The notes under the pieces: generated by a model
Databases searched by the model: none
Told to the model about the DNA's origin: nothing
Seen by the model: only the letters and a program-made list of their open reading frames with translations
Origin: Chthonomonas sp035294165
Lineage (GTDB): Bacteria > Armatimonadota > Chthonomonadetes > Chthonomonadales > Chthonomonadaceae
NCBI RefSeq assembly: GCF_035294165.1
Contig: NZ_DATGLN010000170.1
Span: 1 to 64,000, forward strand
Length of the DNA: 64,000 nt
Direction of reading: 5' to 3'
Shown: positions 34,253-45,500 of the stretch, in pieces
Numbering within the stretch: position 1 is the stretch's first letter
Layout of the letters: each line of letters starts with the position of its first letter
Translations under genes and position numbers: made by a program

Positions 34253-37200
34253 ATGTCCAATCCGCAGATATCGCTCGATCGGGTTTTTAGGCGCCGCACT
34301 GCCGAGCGCGGTCAAACGCTTGTCATCGCCCTGGCGGTGATGTTCTTCTTGCTGGTGATCGGCGGGCTTTTCGTGGCCCGCATCGCCCGCAACCTCGTTG
34401 TTGCCGGTAACAGCCGCGATTCGGCGGAGGCACGGCAACTCGCTCAAGCCGGCTTGGACTACTGCAATACCATGCTTAATAGTAGCCTGGAAGGGGCGGA
34501 TTGGCGCCCCGACCCCACTCCCCCTATCGGCCCTACCGACCCCGATTACTTCTGGCTGGTTCGCGGGTTTTCTCGTATTCCCATGAAGGGCGGACGCGCC
34601 CTGGTGCGTGTAGCCTACGATCCCAACCCGAATAATCCGTTGGGCCAAGCTCTCACCATCGAATCGGTGGGGCGTCCCGGAGAACTCCCCAACCCACCAG
34701 GCAGTGACCCAACCGTTTTCGTCCCAAACGGCAACTCGCCAACCCTGCGCAGCGAGCTGGTGGCCTATAAAGAGATCGGGCTGACGGACTACGGGCTTTA
34801 CATTACCGGTAAAGACCGACGTACCGTGCCCAACTACGTGGGAACGCCCTCCATTGGCGCCTACCCGGCCACCGTGTTGGGCAACCCTATGCTGGGCTTT
34901 GCTCCGTATGCCAATGGGGCGGCACAGGTGGGCAACCAACGGTTTTCCATTTTCGGCTTTCCCATCTACTGTAACGGCGATCTCACCTTGGGAGGGGATA
35001 CCTATCTCTATGAAAGCCATCGTGGGGGCAACACCGGCGTGGTTCAAGAAGGGGTGTTTGTGAACGGCAAAATTCGTGTAGCCTCCAACCATCCACAAGC
35101 TTTTTACTCTACTCTAGATGACACGGCGCTTCCTGCCTATCTTAACGAGCCGATCAATCTGCCTCCTACCCTGTTATCCCCGAACAATAACGGTGGGGCA
35201 GTGATACCCTCCGACGGCATTACGGTTCAGCAGCAAAACCTTGCATTCAACACCTACGGCGGCGTCATTCGTGACGCAGCAGGCTCCAGTGATGCCAACG
35301 GCTTTACGCGCAGCGTTCCCCGTCTCGACCCACCTAGCCTCGATACCGATCTCTATAACAGCAGCGACCTTCGCTATCGAGTGTTGACGAAAAACTCCGG
35401 TTTTTGGGTGAAGCTACCCAACGGCAGCCAGTTCAACACGGGGCAATATGGGTTAGGCTCCAACATCTACATTGATAATCAGAGCGATCTGCAAAAAGAG
35501 ACGAGCGTGCCCGGTGTGAACGGCGGCTATTCGCTAAGGGCGAACTGGATAGACCCCGGTGCTGTGCATAACTACTGGAATGGGCCGTTCTATGTTCCGC
35601 CTGGAGTGGAGGTAACGCTGCTGGGCAACGCTATTCGGCTGACTCGGCATGATGGGAAAGTGTTTTATAATCCGGATGGTTCTTCCGCCGGCAGCACCAT
35701 CACCATTCCGCTTTGGGACTACGCCAGAAAGCAGATGGGCTTGCCGCCTCTGCCGCATGATGGAGATGACCCTGCGGCGCGTCAAGCTGCCGGCTTGCCC
35801 CCTGTTGGTGGCGACCCGAATGCCTATGGGGTGAATCTCACCCTGTTTGCCGAGGGCAATATCATCGTTCATGGCGTCTATGGAGCCATCACGAACGTTC
35901 AGGATACGGCAGAGAGCGCTACGACGAGCAAGCTTGCGCGGGTTCATATCACTCTGGTCACCCGTGGTACGGCCTACATTGACGGCAGCGTGGTGGCCGG
36001 CGATGGCTATGTGGATTCGAATGGTGGCATTCATATGGAGCACGCCTCTACTTGTGCCATTCTCGCCGAGGACTACGTTTGTGTGAATACAACGCAGTTC
36101 ATGCGCACCGTCTCGGCCAATGTCTTCAGCCGGGTGAACCCGGATTTGCCGATCTTCTCTACTCCGATCGGGGTAGGGAGCGAATCGTTGCCCTATTTGG
36201 ACATGGAGTTTAACTGGGGAGTTAATCCGTCTACCTATACCTCCAATGGGAACCCCGTGCCCATCTTTCTCATGATGCGCCACGCGGCAACCGGTCCGAA
36301 TCCTGCCTTTTTCAACCTTCTGGTAAACCCCGGCCTTACCAACAACCCTAACAACGCCCTCTATCTTTTCCCGTTCTTCTTGGGGTTTGGCAATAGTCCG
36401 TCGCCGACAGGTGCTTTGGGAATTCTTCCGCAGGTTCCGGGACTACCGCTAGATGATTCTTCTCTTCTACCGCGTTTCCAACAGATCGGACTGCTGATCA
36501 ATGGCCCACGACCCAGCTATCCCGGCATCTTTTCATCAAATAACTTCTTTGCTCCTCAAAACTACCCGCCGATCAACGCACCGGGATACGATAATCTCTT
36601 GCGCTTCCAGTTCGATCAGACGGCGCAACAGCTTTCCGGTTCGCCGATCAGCGGGAGCGACTATCAGTTAAGCGCGGCGATGATTACCCCGCTCGATGTG
36701 CGCATCGAGGCCCTGCTTTATGCCCAAAACCGCTCCTTCTTCGTGATACCGGGCTACGCCTTCAACCCGGATGCCAACGATTCTCGCTCGGCCTATCTGG
36801 CGCGCAACAATGTGCGTGTCTCTTATAACGCGCAAGATGTCGCGGATGTGGCCAATTCAACGCCCTCGGCCGAACGCGCCTCGAAGGATGTGTTTCCCTT
36901 CTACGATGAGCCGCCCGACGTGCGCATCACCATTTGGGGAGCGATAGCGGAGAACTATGCGGCCTCGGAGGGCGATCAGGCGGCCTGGATGCATCGCTGG
37001 GGCTATATCCCGCAATACTATGGCTCGACGGCCTACTACCAGAATACGGCGGCACGTGTTCAGGTGCCCGACGATCATCTCTTTAATAGGGATTTCGACG
37101 ACCCGAACGCGCCCTTTGAGGGCTACGATCCGGGACAGGATAATACCATAGACTATCGCACTCCGCTGGAACAGCAGAACGCCAACTACCTGCAAAACGT

Positions 37201-37519
37201 CACCGCCAACCCGGCTCTGGCCATTACCAACGGCCTGCGCTACGAGTACGCACCGATCTTGGCCATGCCTTACTATCGCGCTACCGACCTTACTTTGGCC
37301 AACTCGGCGCTTCTGCGGCGACAGAGAGCTTTGCGGGTGAACATCATTCAAACGACGGGCGCCGACGGCACTGCCTATACATTCGTTCAGACCTTGCCGC
37401 CGATACCCGATCTGCCCGTATGCCCCAACTATCTTTATGCGGGTGAGAACTCGACAAAGATCGGGTCTGACCCGACGGATACCGATAACTTGGGCTACCT
37501 TACCGCTTTTGGAGGATAG
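34253..37519 (+). CDS. PilX-like membrane-anchored large protein
   Basis: This 1088-residue protein begins with a PilX-type N-terminus: AERGQTLVIALAVMFFLLV forms the membrane helix (about 19-45), followed by SAEARQLAQAGLDYCNTML. A canonical prepilin cleavage site is absent, as in PilX N-terminal domain proteins. The ectodomain of about 1000 residues is unrecognised, rich in Asn, Tyr and Pro. It includes a beta-helix-like stretch near residues 535-610 (LFAEGNIIVHGVYGAI, LVTRGTAYIDGSVVAGDG), similar to polymer-forming or bactofilin-like repeats. No Shine-Dalgarno precedes the ATG; TAGAAT at 34240-34245 may be a promoter giving a leaderless mRNA. It resembles protein A of the Verru_Chthon cassettes in size and position, but I cannot test homology here. 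Confidence 0.82.
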   Translation: MSNPQISLDRVFRRRTAERGQTLVIALAVMFFLLVIGGLFVARIARNLVVAGNSRDSAEARQLAQAGLDYCNTMLNSSLEGADWRPDPTPPIGPTDPDYFWLVRGFSRIPMKGGRALVRVAYDPNPNNPLGQALTIESVGRPGELPNPPGSDPTVFVPNGNSPTLRSELVAYKEIGLTDYGLYITGKDRRTVPNYVGTPSIGAYPATVLGNPMLGFAPYANGAAQVGNQRFSIFGFPIYCNGDLTLGGDTYLYESHRGGNTGVVQEGVFVNGKIRVASNHPQAFYSTLDDTALPAYLNEPINLPPTLLSPNNNGGAVIPSDGITVQQQNLAFNTYGGVIRDAAGSSDANGFTRSVPRLDPPSLDTDLYNSSDLRYRVLTKNSGFWVKLPNGSQFNTGQYGLGSNIYIDNQSDLQKETSVPGVNGGYSLRANWIDPGAVHNYWNGPFYVPPGVEVTLLGNAIRLTRHDGKVFYNPDGSSAGSTITIPLWDYARKQMGLPPLPHDGDDPAARQAAGLPPVGGDPNAYGVNLTLFAEGNIIVHGVYGAITNVQDTAESATTSKLARVHITLVTRGTAYIDGSVVAGDGYVDSNGGIHMEHASTCAILAEDYVCVNTTQFMRTVSANVFSRVNPDLPIFSTPIGVGSESLPYLDMEFNWGVNPSTYTSNGNPVPIFLMMRHAATGPNPAFFNLLVNPGLTNNPNNALYLFPFFLGFGNSPSPTGALGILPQVPGLPLDDSSLLPRFQQIGLLINGPRPSYPGIFSSNNFFAPQNYPPINAPGYDNLLRFQFDQTAQQLSGSPISGSDYQLSAAMITPLDVRIEALLYAQNRSFFVIPGYAFNPDANDSRSAYLARNNVRVSYNAQDVADVANSTPSAERASKDVFPFYDEPPDVRITIWGAIAENYAASEGDQAAWMHRWGYIPQYYGSTAYYQNTAARVQVPDDHLFNRDFDDPNAPFEGYDPGQDNTIDYRTPLEQQNANYLQNVTANPALAITNGLRYEYAPILAMPYYRATDLTLANSALLRRQRALRVNIIQTTGADGTAYTFVQTLPPIPDLPVCPNYLYAGENSTKIGSDPTDTDNLGYLTAFGG

Positions 37520-37528
37520 GTGGTTGCC

Positions 37529-40500
37529 ATGCGCACCGAAGAGGGCATTGTGCTCGATAAGGATAAACCGACTATGAGATGCAAGATATCTCCGCTACAA
37601 CATGCTATGTGGATGGGGCCGGTTCTGGGGATATTAGGCCTTATCTTGTCTTGTCCTAAGGCGATCGCCGATGCCACACGCTACACCACACAAACCCGGC
37701 AGATCAAGGCTTGTGTGCTTGTCTCCAACGCGACTTCGCGGGTGGTGAACGGACAGGTCATTAAGAACGATCCGGTTCCTTATCTCTTCTATGCCCTTGA
37801 TGCGCGTAGCGATTATAAACCGGCGGGTTGGCAGTTCGTCAACCCATTAGCCCCCTCCACGATTACTCAAGACATCTATAACCGCTGGTTGGCGCGGCAG
37901 ATCAATCCCGACCCGGCCTTCCAAAACGGCACCCCCCAGTCGCTTATCTTTCGTGTGGGAGCGTCGGTTAGCAAAAATATGGGCGCCTATTGGGAGGAAG
38001 ACCTCGACACGATAAGCCAGCAGGCGCTCGACAGTTACGACATCGCGTTTCTCCCTCTGCAAGGTAGCCGATTGGGGTCGGGAACCATTCAATTCGATGA
38101 AAACGAGGTCGAGAAACTCCGCCAGTTCGTCGATTCGGGCGGCATCCTTTGGATAGAGAACGATGGAGCTACCGGCTTCACTTCGGACGGTGGCAACTTC
38201 CTGTTTCCGTTGCAACTGACCGCTGCAACCGACAGCCCTGGATTTAATATTTTGCAGCCCCTATCCACCCTCTTCAACGATCCCTATCCGCTCTCTGTTG
38301 CGGATACGGTCAACTTTGTGCATACGTTTAGTGGCAATATTTTCGCTGCCCTAGGTGGAGGGCTTGTAGACCCGCACACAATGGCACCGATATTGGGCGC
38401 TTCGGCTCCGTTTGTCTATGCGGGCAACTATGGGGCAGGGCATATTCTGCTTTCCAGCGTTGGCATCGCGGCGGCAATCAATGCCGCTCTGGGTGCCCCA
38501 AATCCTACCAATGTTACCGGCAGCGCCAACGATGGGGCCGTTAGCGGTGATACCGTGATCGCCGCTCCCACCACACCGCTGAAGTTCGCCTACAACGTTG
38601 CCGCATGGACAGGGGCGATGCCGGCAGCGAACGCCAACTCCCATCGCGATTCGTCCACCCAAGAGATCATCGGGGCGAACTTGGAAACGGCCTGGTCTAC
38701 CGTGCCCCTGAACAATCCTCCCAACCCAGGCTCCGGAGTGGCCATTGACCAAAACGTTGCCGCCTATGTAGACGGAAATAACGGACTTCATGTTTATAAC
38801 CTGCATCCTGGACAAGCCTTAACGGGTTATTCCCTTTTTGCGGATAACGGCATTCCCGACTTCGTGTATGGCACCCCTTACGATGAGATATGGAACACCT
38901 TTTTGGGCGCAAACAGCCGCTACTCCACACCTCTGTTGGCATCGGTGACAAACCCGGCCAACGGCCAAACAGTGGAAGTATGTGCAGTAACCAACTCTTT
39001 GGGGGTGACCGGTGTGTTTAACGCGCTGCCCGGTTTTCCCGGCCCTCTACAGTCCACATCGCCGTTGCTGTTTCAGGTCGGGCAGGCCGGGCAGGCCAAC
39101 ACGGCCATTGATGACACGGCCTCGCTGCTCGATCCGCTGCCGGTTCCCGGCCCTGCCTACGCCGGAGGGGTGCTGTTTGCACCGGTTTATGACAATGCCA
39201 ACAACGATGCCGGCCATGCCTGGCACGTGGTGGCCGTAGACCTGCTCGGCTCGATCTCCGCAGGACAGGTCGTCAACGCCTTTTCCAACAACGCCAATGG
39301 AGTGGCTCCTTCTGTGGCACCAAGCGCTTTGGCCAACGGATTGAGCGACCTGGTAGGGCCGCTGACGGTTGGATGGGTACCCGACCAGCAGACCGGGGCG
39401 GAAGATGAGGTGGTCTATGCTGCGGCACAGGCCGAGCCGAACGGAACGCCGGCGTCACAAGGACAACTGGTAGGGCTTTGGTTCGCAACCAAAAATGAGC
39501 CTCTGCAGCCGGTAGACCAACCTCAGAACGGGCTTAATTATAAGTTTGAACCGCATGGAGCACGAGCCTGGGTGCCGTGGTACCTTACACCACCGAGCGG
39601 TGCCAACACGCTCGATTTAACACCGGTGGTGCACGTTACCGAGACTGATACGAACACCGGTAATGTGATAGATGTAAAGACCTATCATCTAAGCGACGGC
39701 GTTTTTACGGTGAGTTATAACGGACCTACGCCACCCGATGGAACCGGCTCGCCGAGTGGACATCAGATCATGGTGACCTTCAATCCCAACAACGGGATTT
39801 TGCTGAACGATACTCAGAACCATATCGTTCGCACGGTCAGTGTGGACTATACGCTTGATTGGCCGGGCGATGCAATTAACGGGTTAAGCCCAAGCCAACA
39901 AGATATGCAGCTTGTCGTGCAGCGGAGGACGTTTACGCTCTACCCGGAAAGCTCCGTCTCCTCTCCACACTATCTCATAGGTGGGGCTGTGCTTGATGAC
40001 CAGGGGGCGGCCATCTTTGCTTCCTCACCGCAAGGCCTTACGGACAAGGTGATGATATCGGGCAATCCGCTACCCGATCGTATCTACAGCGTTATCGGCC
40101 AATACTCGACGTTGAGCGGCCCCGCCTCCGGACAGGTGGTTAACTGGATGTTCTCCCCCATGTACGGCGGCACTTTCGACGGCAACACCATTCGCCCGAG
40201 GCTGGTCTATACCGATCCAACTACCAATGCCCAGGCATCCATCGTGCAGTTTCGTGTGGTGGGGCAGCCCGCGCTTCTGAACGGTACGGTGTATGTGGTT
40301 GGAGTGGCTGCGGATGCCAATGGGGATAAGTTCACTGCCATTCTCGCGCTCAACAGCCAGATCAACCCTGTGGTACCGTTGAACCCACCGATCCTGTACA
40401 AAACCTCAGCGACCGCCGCACCCGTTCAGTTGGAGGTGCAGCAGCCCGATTTTGTTAACTCCACCACCTCACCCGCCTATATCACATTGCCGGCCGGTAC

Positions 40501-42499
40501 CGGCTACACGCTGGATACGCAGACGGATGCGCAGACCGGGCAGGTTTTTGCCACGGCCATCCATATCCTGAATATGCGCCCGGTCAACGGCATTGATGCC
40601 TTTAACACGGCATTGCCCATCTTTATCTCGTTGGGCAATACAGGGGTGCGTCAGGCAATTTATGGCAGTAACGGCTTCGGGCCGCTCGATAACTTGGCCT
40701 GGTACCTGCTTATTCCCAATTTCGGCACTCAGGCCACTCCGCTTCCTGCTTCGGGGCCAACGGTTGCCGCGCAAACGCTCTACTACGGTACGGTAGATGG
40801 GCGCATCGCTGCCGTAGATTTGAACGCCGCTCAACAAGGCAAAATCAGCGTTCATGTCATCACCACGCTTACTGATCCGAGCACCGGAAGCCCGGTTGCC
40901 CAGGTTATGATCAATCCTCCGGCTGCGGCTCAGGGCATCGTGGCCGTGGGGTCGGGTGCCGGTATCGCCGCTTTAAACAACCAGTTGACGGTGATCGCCG
41001 ATGCCAATCGTGTTTTGGAGGTAGATGCCAGCGGGAGCGCCGTTTGGAGCCTCAACACCACGCAGGCGGTTTCCACAAACGGAAACACGGTCAGCGCTGT
41101 GAGAGTACCTTTCCGGCAACCCTCCTCTATCGGTACGTTCGGGCGGGGCAACTACGTGGTGGCCGATTCGGGCAACAATCGCGTCGTGGTATTCGACCCA
41201 TCGGGCACCGTGTTGCAAGAGATAACGACTTTTAACAATGACATCCAAGCGCTTCGCCCCGGAGAGCCGCTCGCCCTCAATCATCCCACCGATGCTCAAA
41301 TCTATACCGATAGCCAAACCAACGGTACCATTACCATCCTGAGCCGGCTCACAGGGGTTACCTACACCTACACCGGCCCCTACTATGCCGTTCACTACGT
41401 GATCGCCGATGCCGGAAACTATCGCGCTATTGAAGTGGTGGATGTGTTTAATCCCAATACGGGACAATACATCCAATTAACACCGAATAACTCGAACTAT
41501 CCGGCGGTTACCATGTATCATCAGGTGATCTTTACCACCCGCTCGTTGGGGGAACAAAACGGCAGTTTTCGCTATCGAACTATACAGCAGTTTGTAGACC
41601 CAACCAATCCGAACCAGATTGACATGGTGGCGGCGGTGAGCGATGTGAGTTTACCAACGGTTTCCGGTGGACAGACGGTTGCGGATTCTTCGGATAACCA
41701 GGAGGGGCTGGGAGGCGCCTTAATGATCTTGTCGCGCTACAACTATTTCGGTCCGAACGGGAATACCGATGGAAATGTGATCGCCTCCATCAGCCAGCTT
41801 AAACTCTATAATGCGCAGGGGCAGTTCGTCGCCTATGTGCCGGTGAGCAATCCGGTTTACTTCCATGCCTTTCCCTACACCGATCCGAAAACGGGTAATC
41901 GTACGATTCGCTATCTGCTCGCAGATAATGCCGGGTGCTACGAGTTGGCGCCGGATGCCGATGGCAAAAACCTCGACATCGTTTGGCAGCTTACGGATGC
42001 AGATTATTACTATCTCACGGGGCGGCATCTCCATGCCGTAAGCATTCAGCGCCTGTCGCAGGGCGATTATAGCTCTGTGTTGGGGCAGTTTGTGCCGCAC
42101 TATCTCATTACCAATGCCTACACCGGCCCGGACAACGTGGTAGAGGCTTTTGGAAACTACCCAAACGTGCGGGATGGTGAGGTGCATGGAGAGGTCTTCG
42201 AGATACGTGGGATAGACTATTATACGACGGCAACGGGGCCGAACGGTACCTATAACGGATATCAAAATGCAGGAAGGCTCTATGCTCCAGGCCCCGGACC
42301 GACACCTTTCCAAAATCAGACTCTGCTGCTTGGCAATCCGTTGAGTAGCATCGTGCGCATGGTGCCGCATGAGACCTTAATCCAGTCGGATGCGGTGGGG
42401 AATCTACTGCAACTGCCTATTTTGCGCAGCATAAGCTTTACAGGCAGCGCTGCTTCGAGCTTTACGTTACAAGATCCAAAAGCAAGTCTTCAGCCTTAG
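37529..42499 (+). CDS. Giant secreted protein with NHL-like propeller region
   Basis: The frame opens right after the previous stop. ATG 37529 (GGAGGA 12 nt upstream) gives 1656 residues; GTG 37520 and ATG 37574 are alternatives. A hydrophobic export helix (WMGPVLGILGLILSCPKAIA) ends in an Ala-Asp-Ala site. An N-terminal domain has a DUF4159/GATase-like element (DSYDIAFLPLQGS, EVEKLRQFVDSGGILWIEN) near residues 170-215. The C-terminal third shows NHL-like blades: VIADANRVLEVDASGSAVW, NYVVADSGNNRVVVFDPSG, YVIADAGNYRAIEVVDVF and YLLADNAGCYELAPDADG, with single PQQ-like repeats such as TVDGRIAAVDL. The rest is beta-rich, Asn/Pro/Thr-rich and unrecognised. It is probably a surface or matrix protein tied to the preceding pilin-like set. 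Confidence 0.85.
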   Translation: MRTEEGIVLDKDKPTMRCKISPLQHAMWMGPVLGILGLILSCPKAIADATRYTTQTRQIKACVLVSNATSRVVNGQVIKNDPVPYLFYALDARSDYKPAGWQFVNPLAPSTITQDIYNRWLARQINPDPAFQNGTPQSLIFRVGASVSKNMGAYWEEDLDTISQQALDSYDIAFLPLQGSRLGSGTIQFDENEVEKLRQFVDSGGILWIENDGATGFTSDGGNFLFPLQLTAATDSPGFNILQPLSTLFNDPYPLSVADTVNFVHTFSGNIFAALGGGLVDPHTMAPILGASAPFVYAGNYGAGHILLSSVGIAAAINAALGAPNPTNVTGSANDGAVSGDTVIAAPTTPLKFAYNVAAWTGAMPAANANSHRDSSTQEIIGANLETAWSTVPLNNPPNPGSGVAIDQNVAAYVDGNNGLHVYNLHPGQALTGYSLFADNGIPDFVYGTPYDEIWNTFLGANSRYSTPLLASVTNPANGQTVEVCAVTNSLGVTGVFNALPGFPGPLQSTSPLLFQVGQAGQANTAIDDTASLLDPLPVPGPAYAGGVLFAPVYDNANNDAGHAWHVVAVDLLGSISAGQVVNAFSNNANGVAPSVAPSALANGLSDLVGPLTVGWVPDQQTGAEDEVVYAAAQAEPNGTPASQGQLVGLWFATKNEPLQPVDQPQNGLNYKFEPHGARAWVPWYLTPPSGANTLDLTPVVHVTETDTNTGNVIDVKTYHLSDGVFTVSYNGPTPPDGTGSPSGHQIMVTFNPNNGILLNDTQNHIVRTVSVDYTLDWPGDAINGLSPSQQDMQLVVQRRTFTLYPESSVSSPHYLIGGAVLDDQGAAIFASSPQGLTDKVMISGNPLPDRIYSVIGQYSTLSGPASGQVVNWMFSPMYGGTFDGNTIRPRLVYTDPTTNAQASIVQFRVVGQPALLNGTVYVVGVAADANGDKFTAILALNSQINPVVPLNPPILYKTSATAAPVQLEVQQPDFVNSTTSPAYITLPAGTGYTLDTQTDAQTGQVFATAIHILNMRPVNGIDAFNTALPIFISLGNTGVRQAIYGSNGFGPLDNLAWYLLIPNFGTQATPLPASGPTVAAQTLYYGTVDGRIAAVDLNAAQQGKISVHVITTLTDPSTGSPVAQVMINPPAAAQGIVAVGSGAGIAALNNQLTVIADANRVLEVDASGSAVWSLNTTQAVSTNGNTVSAVRVPFRQPSSIGTFGRGNYVVADSGNNRVVVFDPSGTVLQEITTFNNDIQALRPGEPLALNHPTDAQIYTDSQTNGTITILSRLTGVTYTYTGPYYAVHYVIADAGNYRAIEVVDVFNPNTGQYIQLTPNNSNYPAVTMYHQVIFTTRSLGEQNGSFRYRTIQQFVDPTNPNQIDMVAAVSDVSLPTVSGGQTVADSSDNQEGLGGALMILSRYNYFGPNGNTDGNVIASISQLKLYNAQGQFVAYVPVSNPVYFHAFPYTDPKTGNRTIRYLLADNAGCYELAPDADGKNLDIVWQLTDADYYYLTGRHLHAVSIQRLSQGDYSSVLGQFVPHYLITNAYTGPDNVVEAFGNYPNVRDGEVHGEVFEIRGIDYYTTATGPNGTYNGYQNAGRLYAPGPGPTPFQNQTLLLGNPLSSIVRMVPHETLIQSDAVGNLLQLPILRSISFTGSAASSFTLQDPKASLQP

Positions 42500-42506
42500 G
42501 AAAAAG

Positions 42507-45500
42507 ATGAGGGAACGAGAGATGAGGCACAAGAGTGCGCTCTCCTTTGGGATAATATCACTGTGCGGGTTGCTCCTCGCTTTGGCGGCGATGGGGGCAC
42601 ACGCTCAGTTCGCCTTTACCAACGACGACTGGACGTTAGACCGTGGTGCGCTAACGCTGGATGCCAATAACAATGGGCTTGCGTTGCGCCAAGGCTATAA
42701 CAACTTCACCGACCTCGCCAACCAGCCTTTTCATGGCCTTCCACGGTGGGTATGGCCTACCGGCGTAGACCTGCTCGGCGCACAGAACGGTGGTTCAAAC
42801 CAAACCTCTGGCGTCTCCGCTCTCAATCCCATCATCGTGGATAACCCTCCTGGATTTCCAGGAAATAAGGAGATTTTTGATCCTAACGTCACCCAGAACG
42901 CCCTTTCGGTGTGGAATACGAACGTTTTTACCGTTCCTCCCATAGCGCAGCGGGTGCCGCAGGCCGGCTTCTCTTTTGGAACCGACCCCACCGACCCCAA
43001 CAACTTCGACTACGGCATCGCCACGCCGCAGCCGGTTACCATTACCTATACCGGCTCGAACGGCAGCACGGTGACGGCAACAACAGACCAGCTAACCCAG
43101 CTGCCCTATGTTCCTCCTCAGCTATACGCTGCGGTGAACAACGCGCTCAATAATGCCCAGCCGGTAGCCCAATGGACTATGGGGAACCCCATACTCCCCA
43201 CTGCCCTACAAGGGGTTACCCTGAACTACACCGTGTCCATCTGGTCTCCAGGAGATGGGACTTTAGATGCCAACGACGTTCCTCATCCCGATCTCAAGCA
43301 CGCTTTTGTGCGGGTAAGCTGGTTTCACACGGTTAACGGCAATACCATCAACAACACCGGCACTCCGGGCGGAGGCGGAGTTTACGATGTGGTTAACAGC
43401 CGTATCTACATGATAGACCTTTCCGGCGGGCCGGGCTGGCGCGTTATCGGCCCCTATGCGGCTTCTAGTACTACATCGGTGACACCTGCCGTCTTTCCTT
43501 ATAACAGCAACGACCCTACCAGCCAGATCGTGGTGACCCTTTACGTGCTCACCCCGGATAATCCCAACGATACCTCCCTCTATCTTCATCCGCCCTACGT
43601 CACCGCCGACGCTGTGGAGTTTGTGCCGCTTGGCATCGCCAACACAGGGAATAATGGCGGCGCCATTGCGCAGTCACCTCTAGGCCCCATCAGCGCTCAA
43701 GGCCGTATTCTTGCTCCGGTGGTTGGTAGCAACAAAGTGGTTACAAACCCCAACGATCCGGAGTTTGGAAAAACCGTTTACTACGTGGCACGTGAAGAGG
43801 CAATTGCGAACACACCACCTACGTCACCGGTAGACCCAACACAGACGCCCCTAACGCCTGGCAACGATGCTTACACCACTTTCACCGTACCGGTATTCTA
43901 CTGTCTCAACAATGAAGACGGCATTCAGATTGTAAACGGCCAGCCCCAAGAGCTGCCCTCTAAAACCCGTGTGCGCTGGCGCTATGTGGCGCTACCGGAT
44001 GCGGGGACGGGTACCTGCACGGCCTCACCTCTGCTTGCCAATGTGCGCTGCCGTGATGGCAAGGTTCGCCCGATGGTCTACTTTGTGACCACTGCAGCCG
44101 GCGGAGCTTTGGGGCATATCTACGCCCTGGACCCGGTTGGAAATAACCCCTTCGGCCCAGACCCCGGCGATCTGTCCACTCGTACCACAACGGCCTATTG
44201 GGTCTATCCGTCGGTGCGACCCCTGTTAGGAACGGCAAATGAGCCACCCAATGCGCCGGCTCAGTGGGAAGACCCCAACTTCAGCCTTCCGGCAAATACG
44301 GGGGCTTATAGCCGTACCGGCTATCCGGCCTTCAGTTTCGGGCCGGATCAGCCCACCGATTCGGGCGGCCACCTCATCTACGATGGAGATATTATTCCCA
44401 ATCCCAACACGACGGCGGCGGCCACGACCCCCTACATCGTGCGTAACGATACACTTCTCACCATGACGGGAATGACTTGGACGCCCACGCTAGTAGACGA
44501 CCCCGATAACCCGAATGGGCCCCAACTGTTGATCGTAACCGCACAAGGATCGGATAGTGGGCATGGGCGTGTCTATGCCTTCGACGCCGGGGGGCGTGGA
44601 GATTTCGGCACGATTAACGTGAATAATCAGCAGTTGGCCGTTGCAGGAACGACCCAGCGCATCTGGACATGGCCACGCTTCGGCGCCGATACCTTCCATA
44701 GGGTGAATACACCGAGCGCCACCGGCGGATTTAACATGGCCGACAACTTTAGCGATGAGCCGCAAATCGGGTTCCTTGCTGGGTCCCCTATGTACGACCC
44801 GAACTATGCCGGAGGAACTGCCGAGAAGCCTCTGGTCGTGGGCGCTTCCGATGGCCATGTCTACGCCATCCTCGCTCATCACGACACGGTTCCCAACGTG
44901 AACGGCACTCAGGTGACTTACGATAATACAAAGCGGCTCTACTGGACCTATCCTTCTACGGCCGGCCCTGGGTTGGGGGCAGCACCCAGCACCGTTGCCT
45001 TCTACCAACCAACAGGCTCCAATAATCGCTATCTGGTGTTCACCTGCGACACTCCTGATGGGGGTGGACGGGTCTATGCACTACCCGAAGCGACGCCCAA
45101 CGGACAGACCGTGCCCTTTACAAATCAATTAACGTGGGTCTTTCCGCCAACGCCCGATCCACCGAATCCAGACCCCAATAACCCCAATGGAACGGCACCG
45201 TTTGTGCCCGGTTTCGGGGGCAATGCGCCCGTTCCGGTCAACAGCGGTCTGCTTCCACAGGGAACTTTGCCTTCCGACGTGATCTATGTGGTGCAGAGCG
45301 ACGGGACGGTAGACGGCATACAGGTGGACGGCAATGGCTTGAATCCAAAGCTCTACGCCACGAATATCCCTCAATCGGGCTTCGTCTTTTCATCGCCGAT
45401 CATAGCCCAACTCCAGGCCGATCCATCGGAGGGACTGCTAGATGGCACCACCTTAAGCTATAACGTACCCTATCCTTGTCTCGTCTATTCTGACGATACG

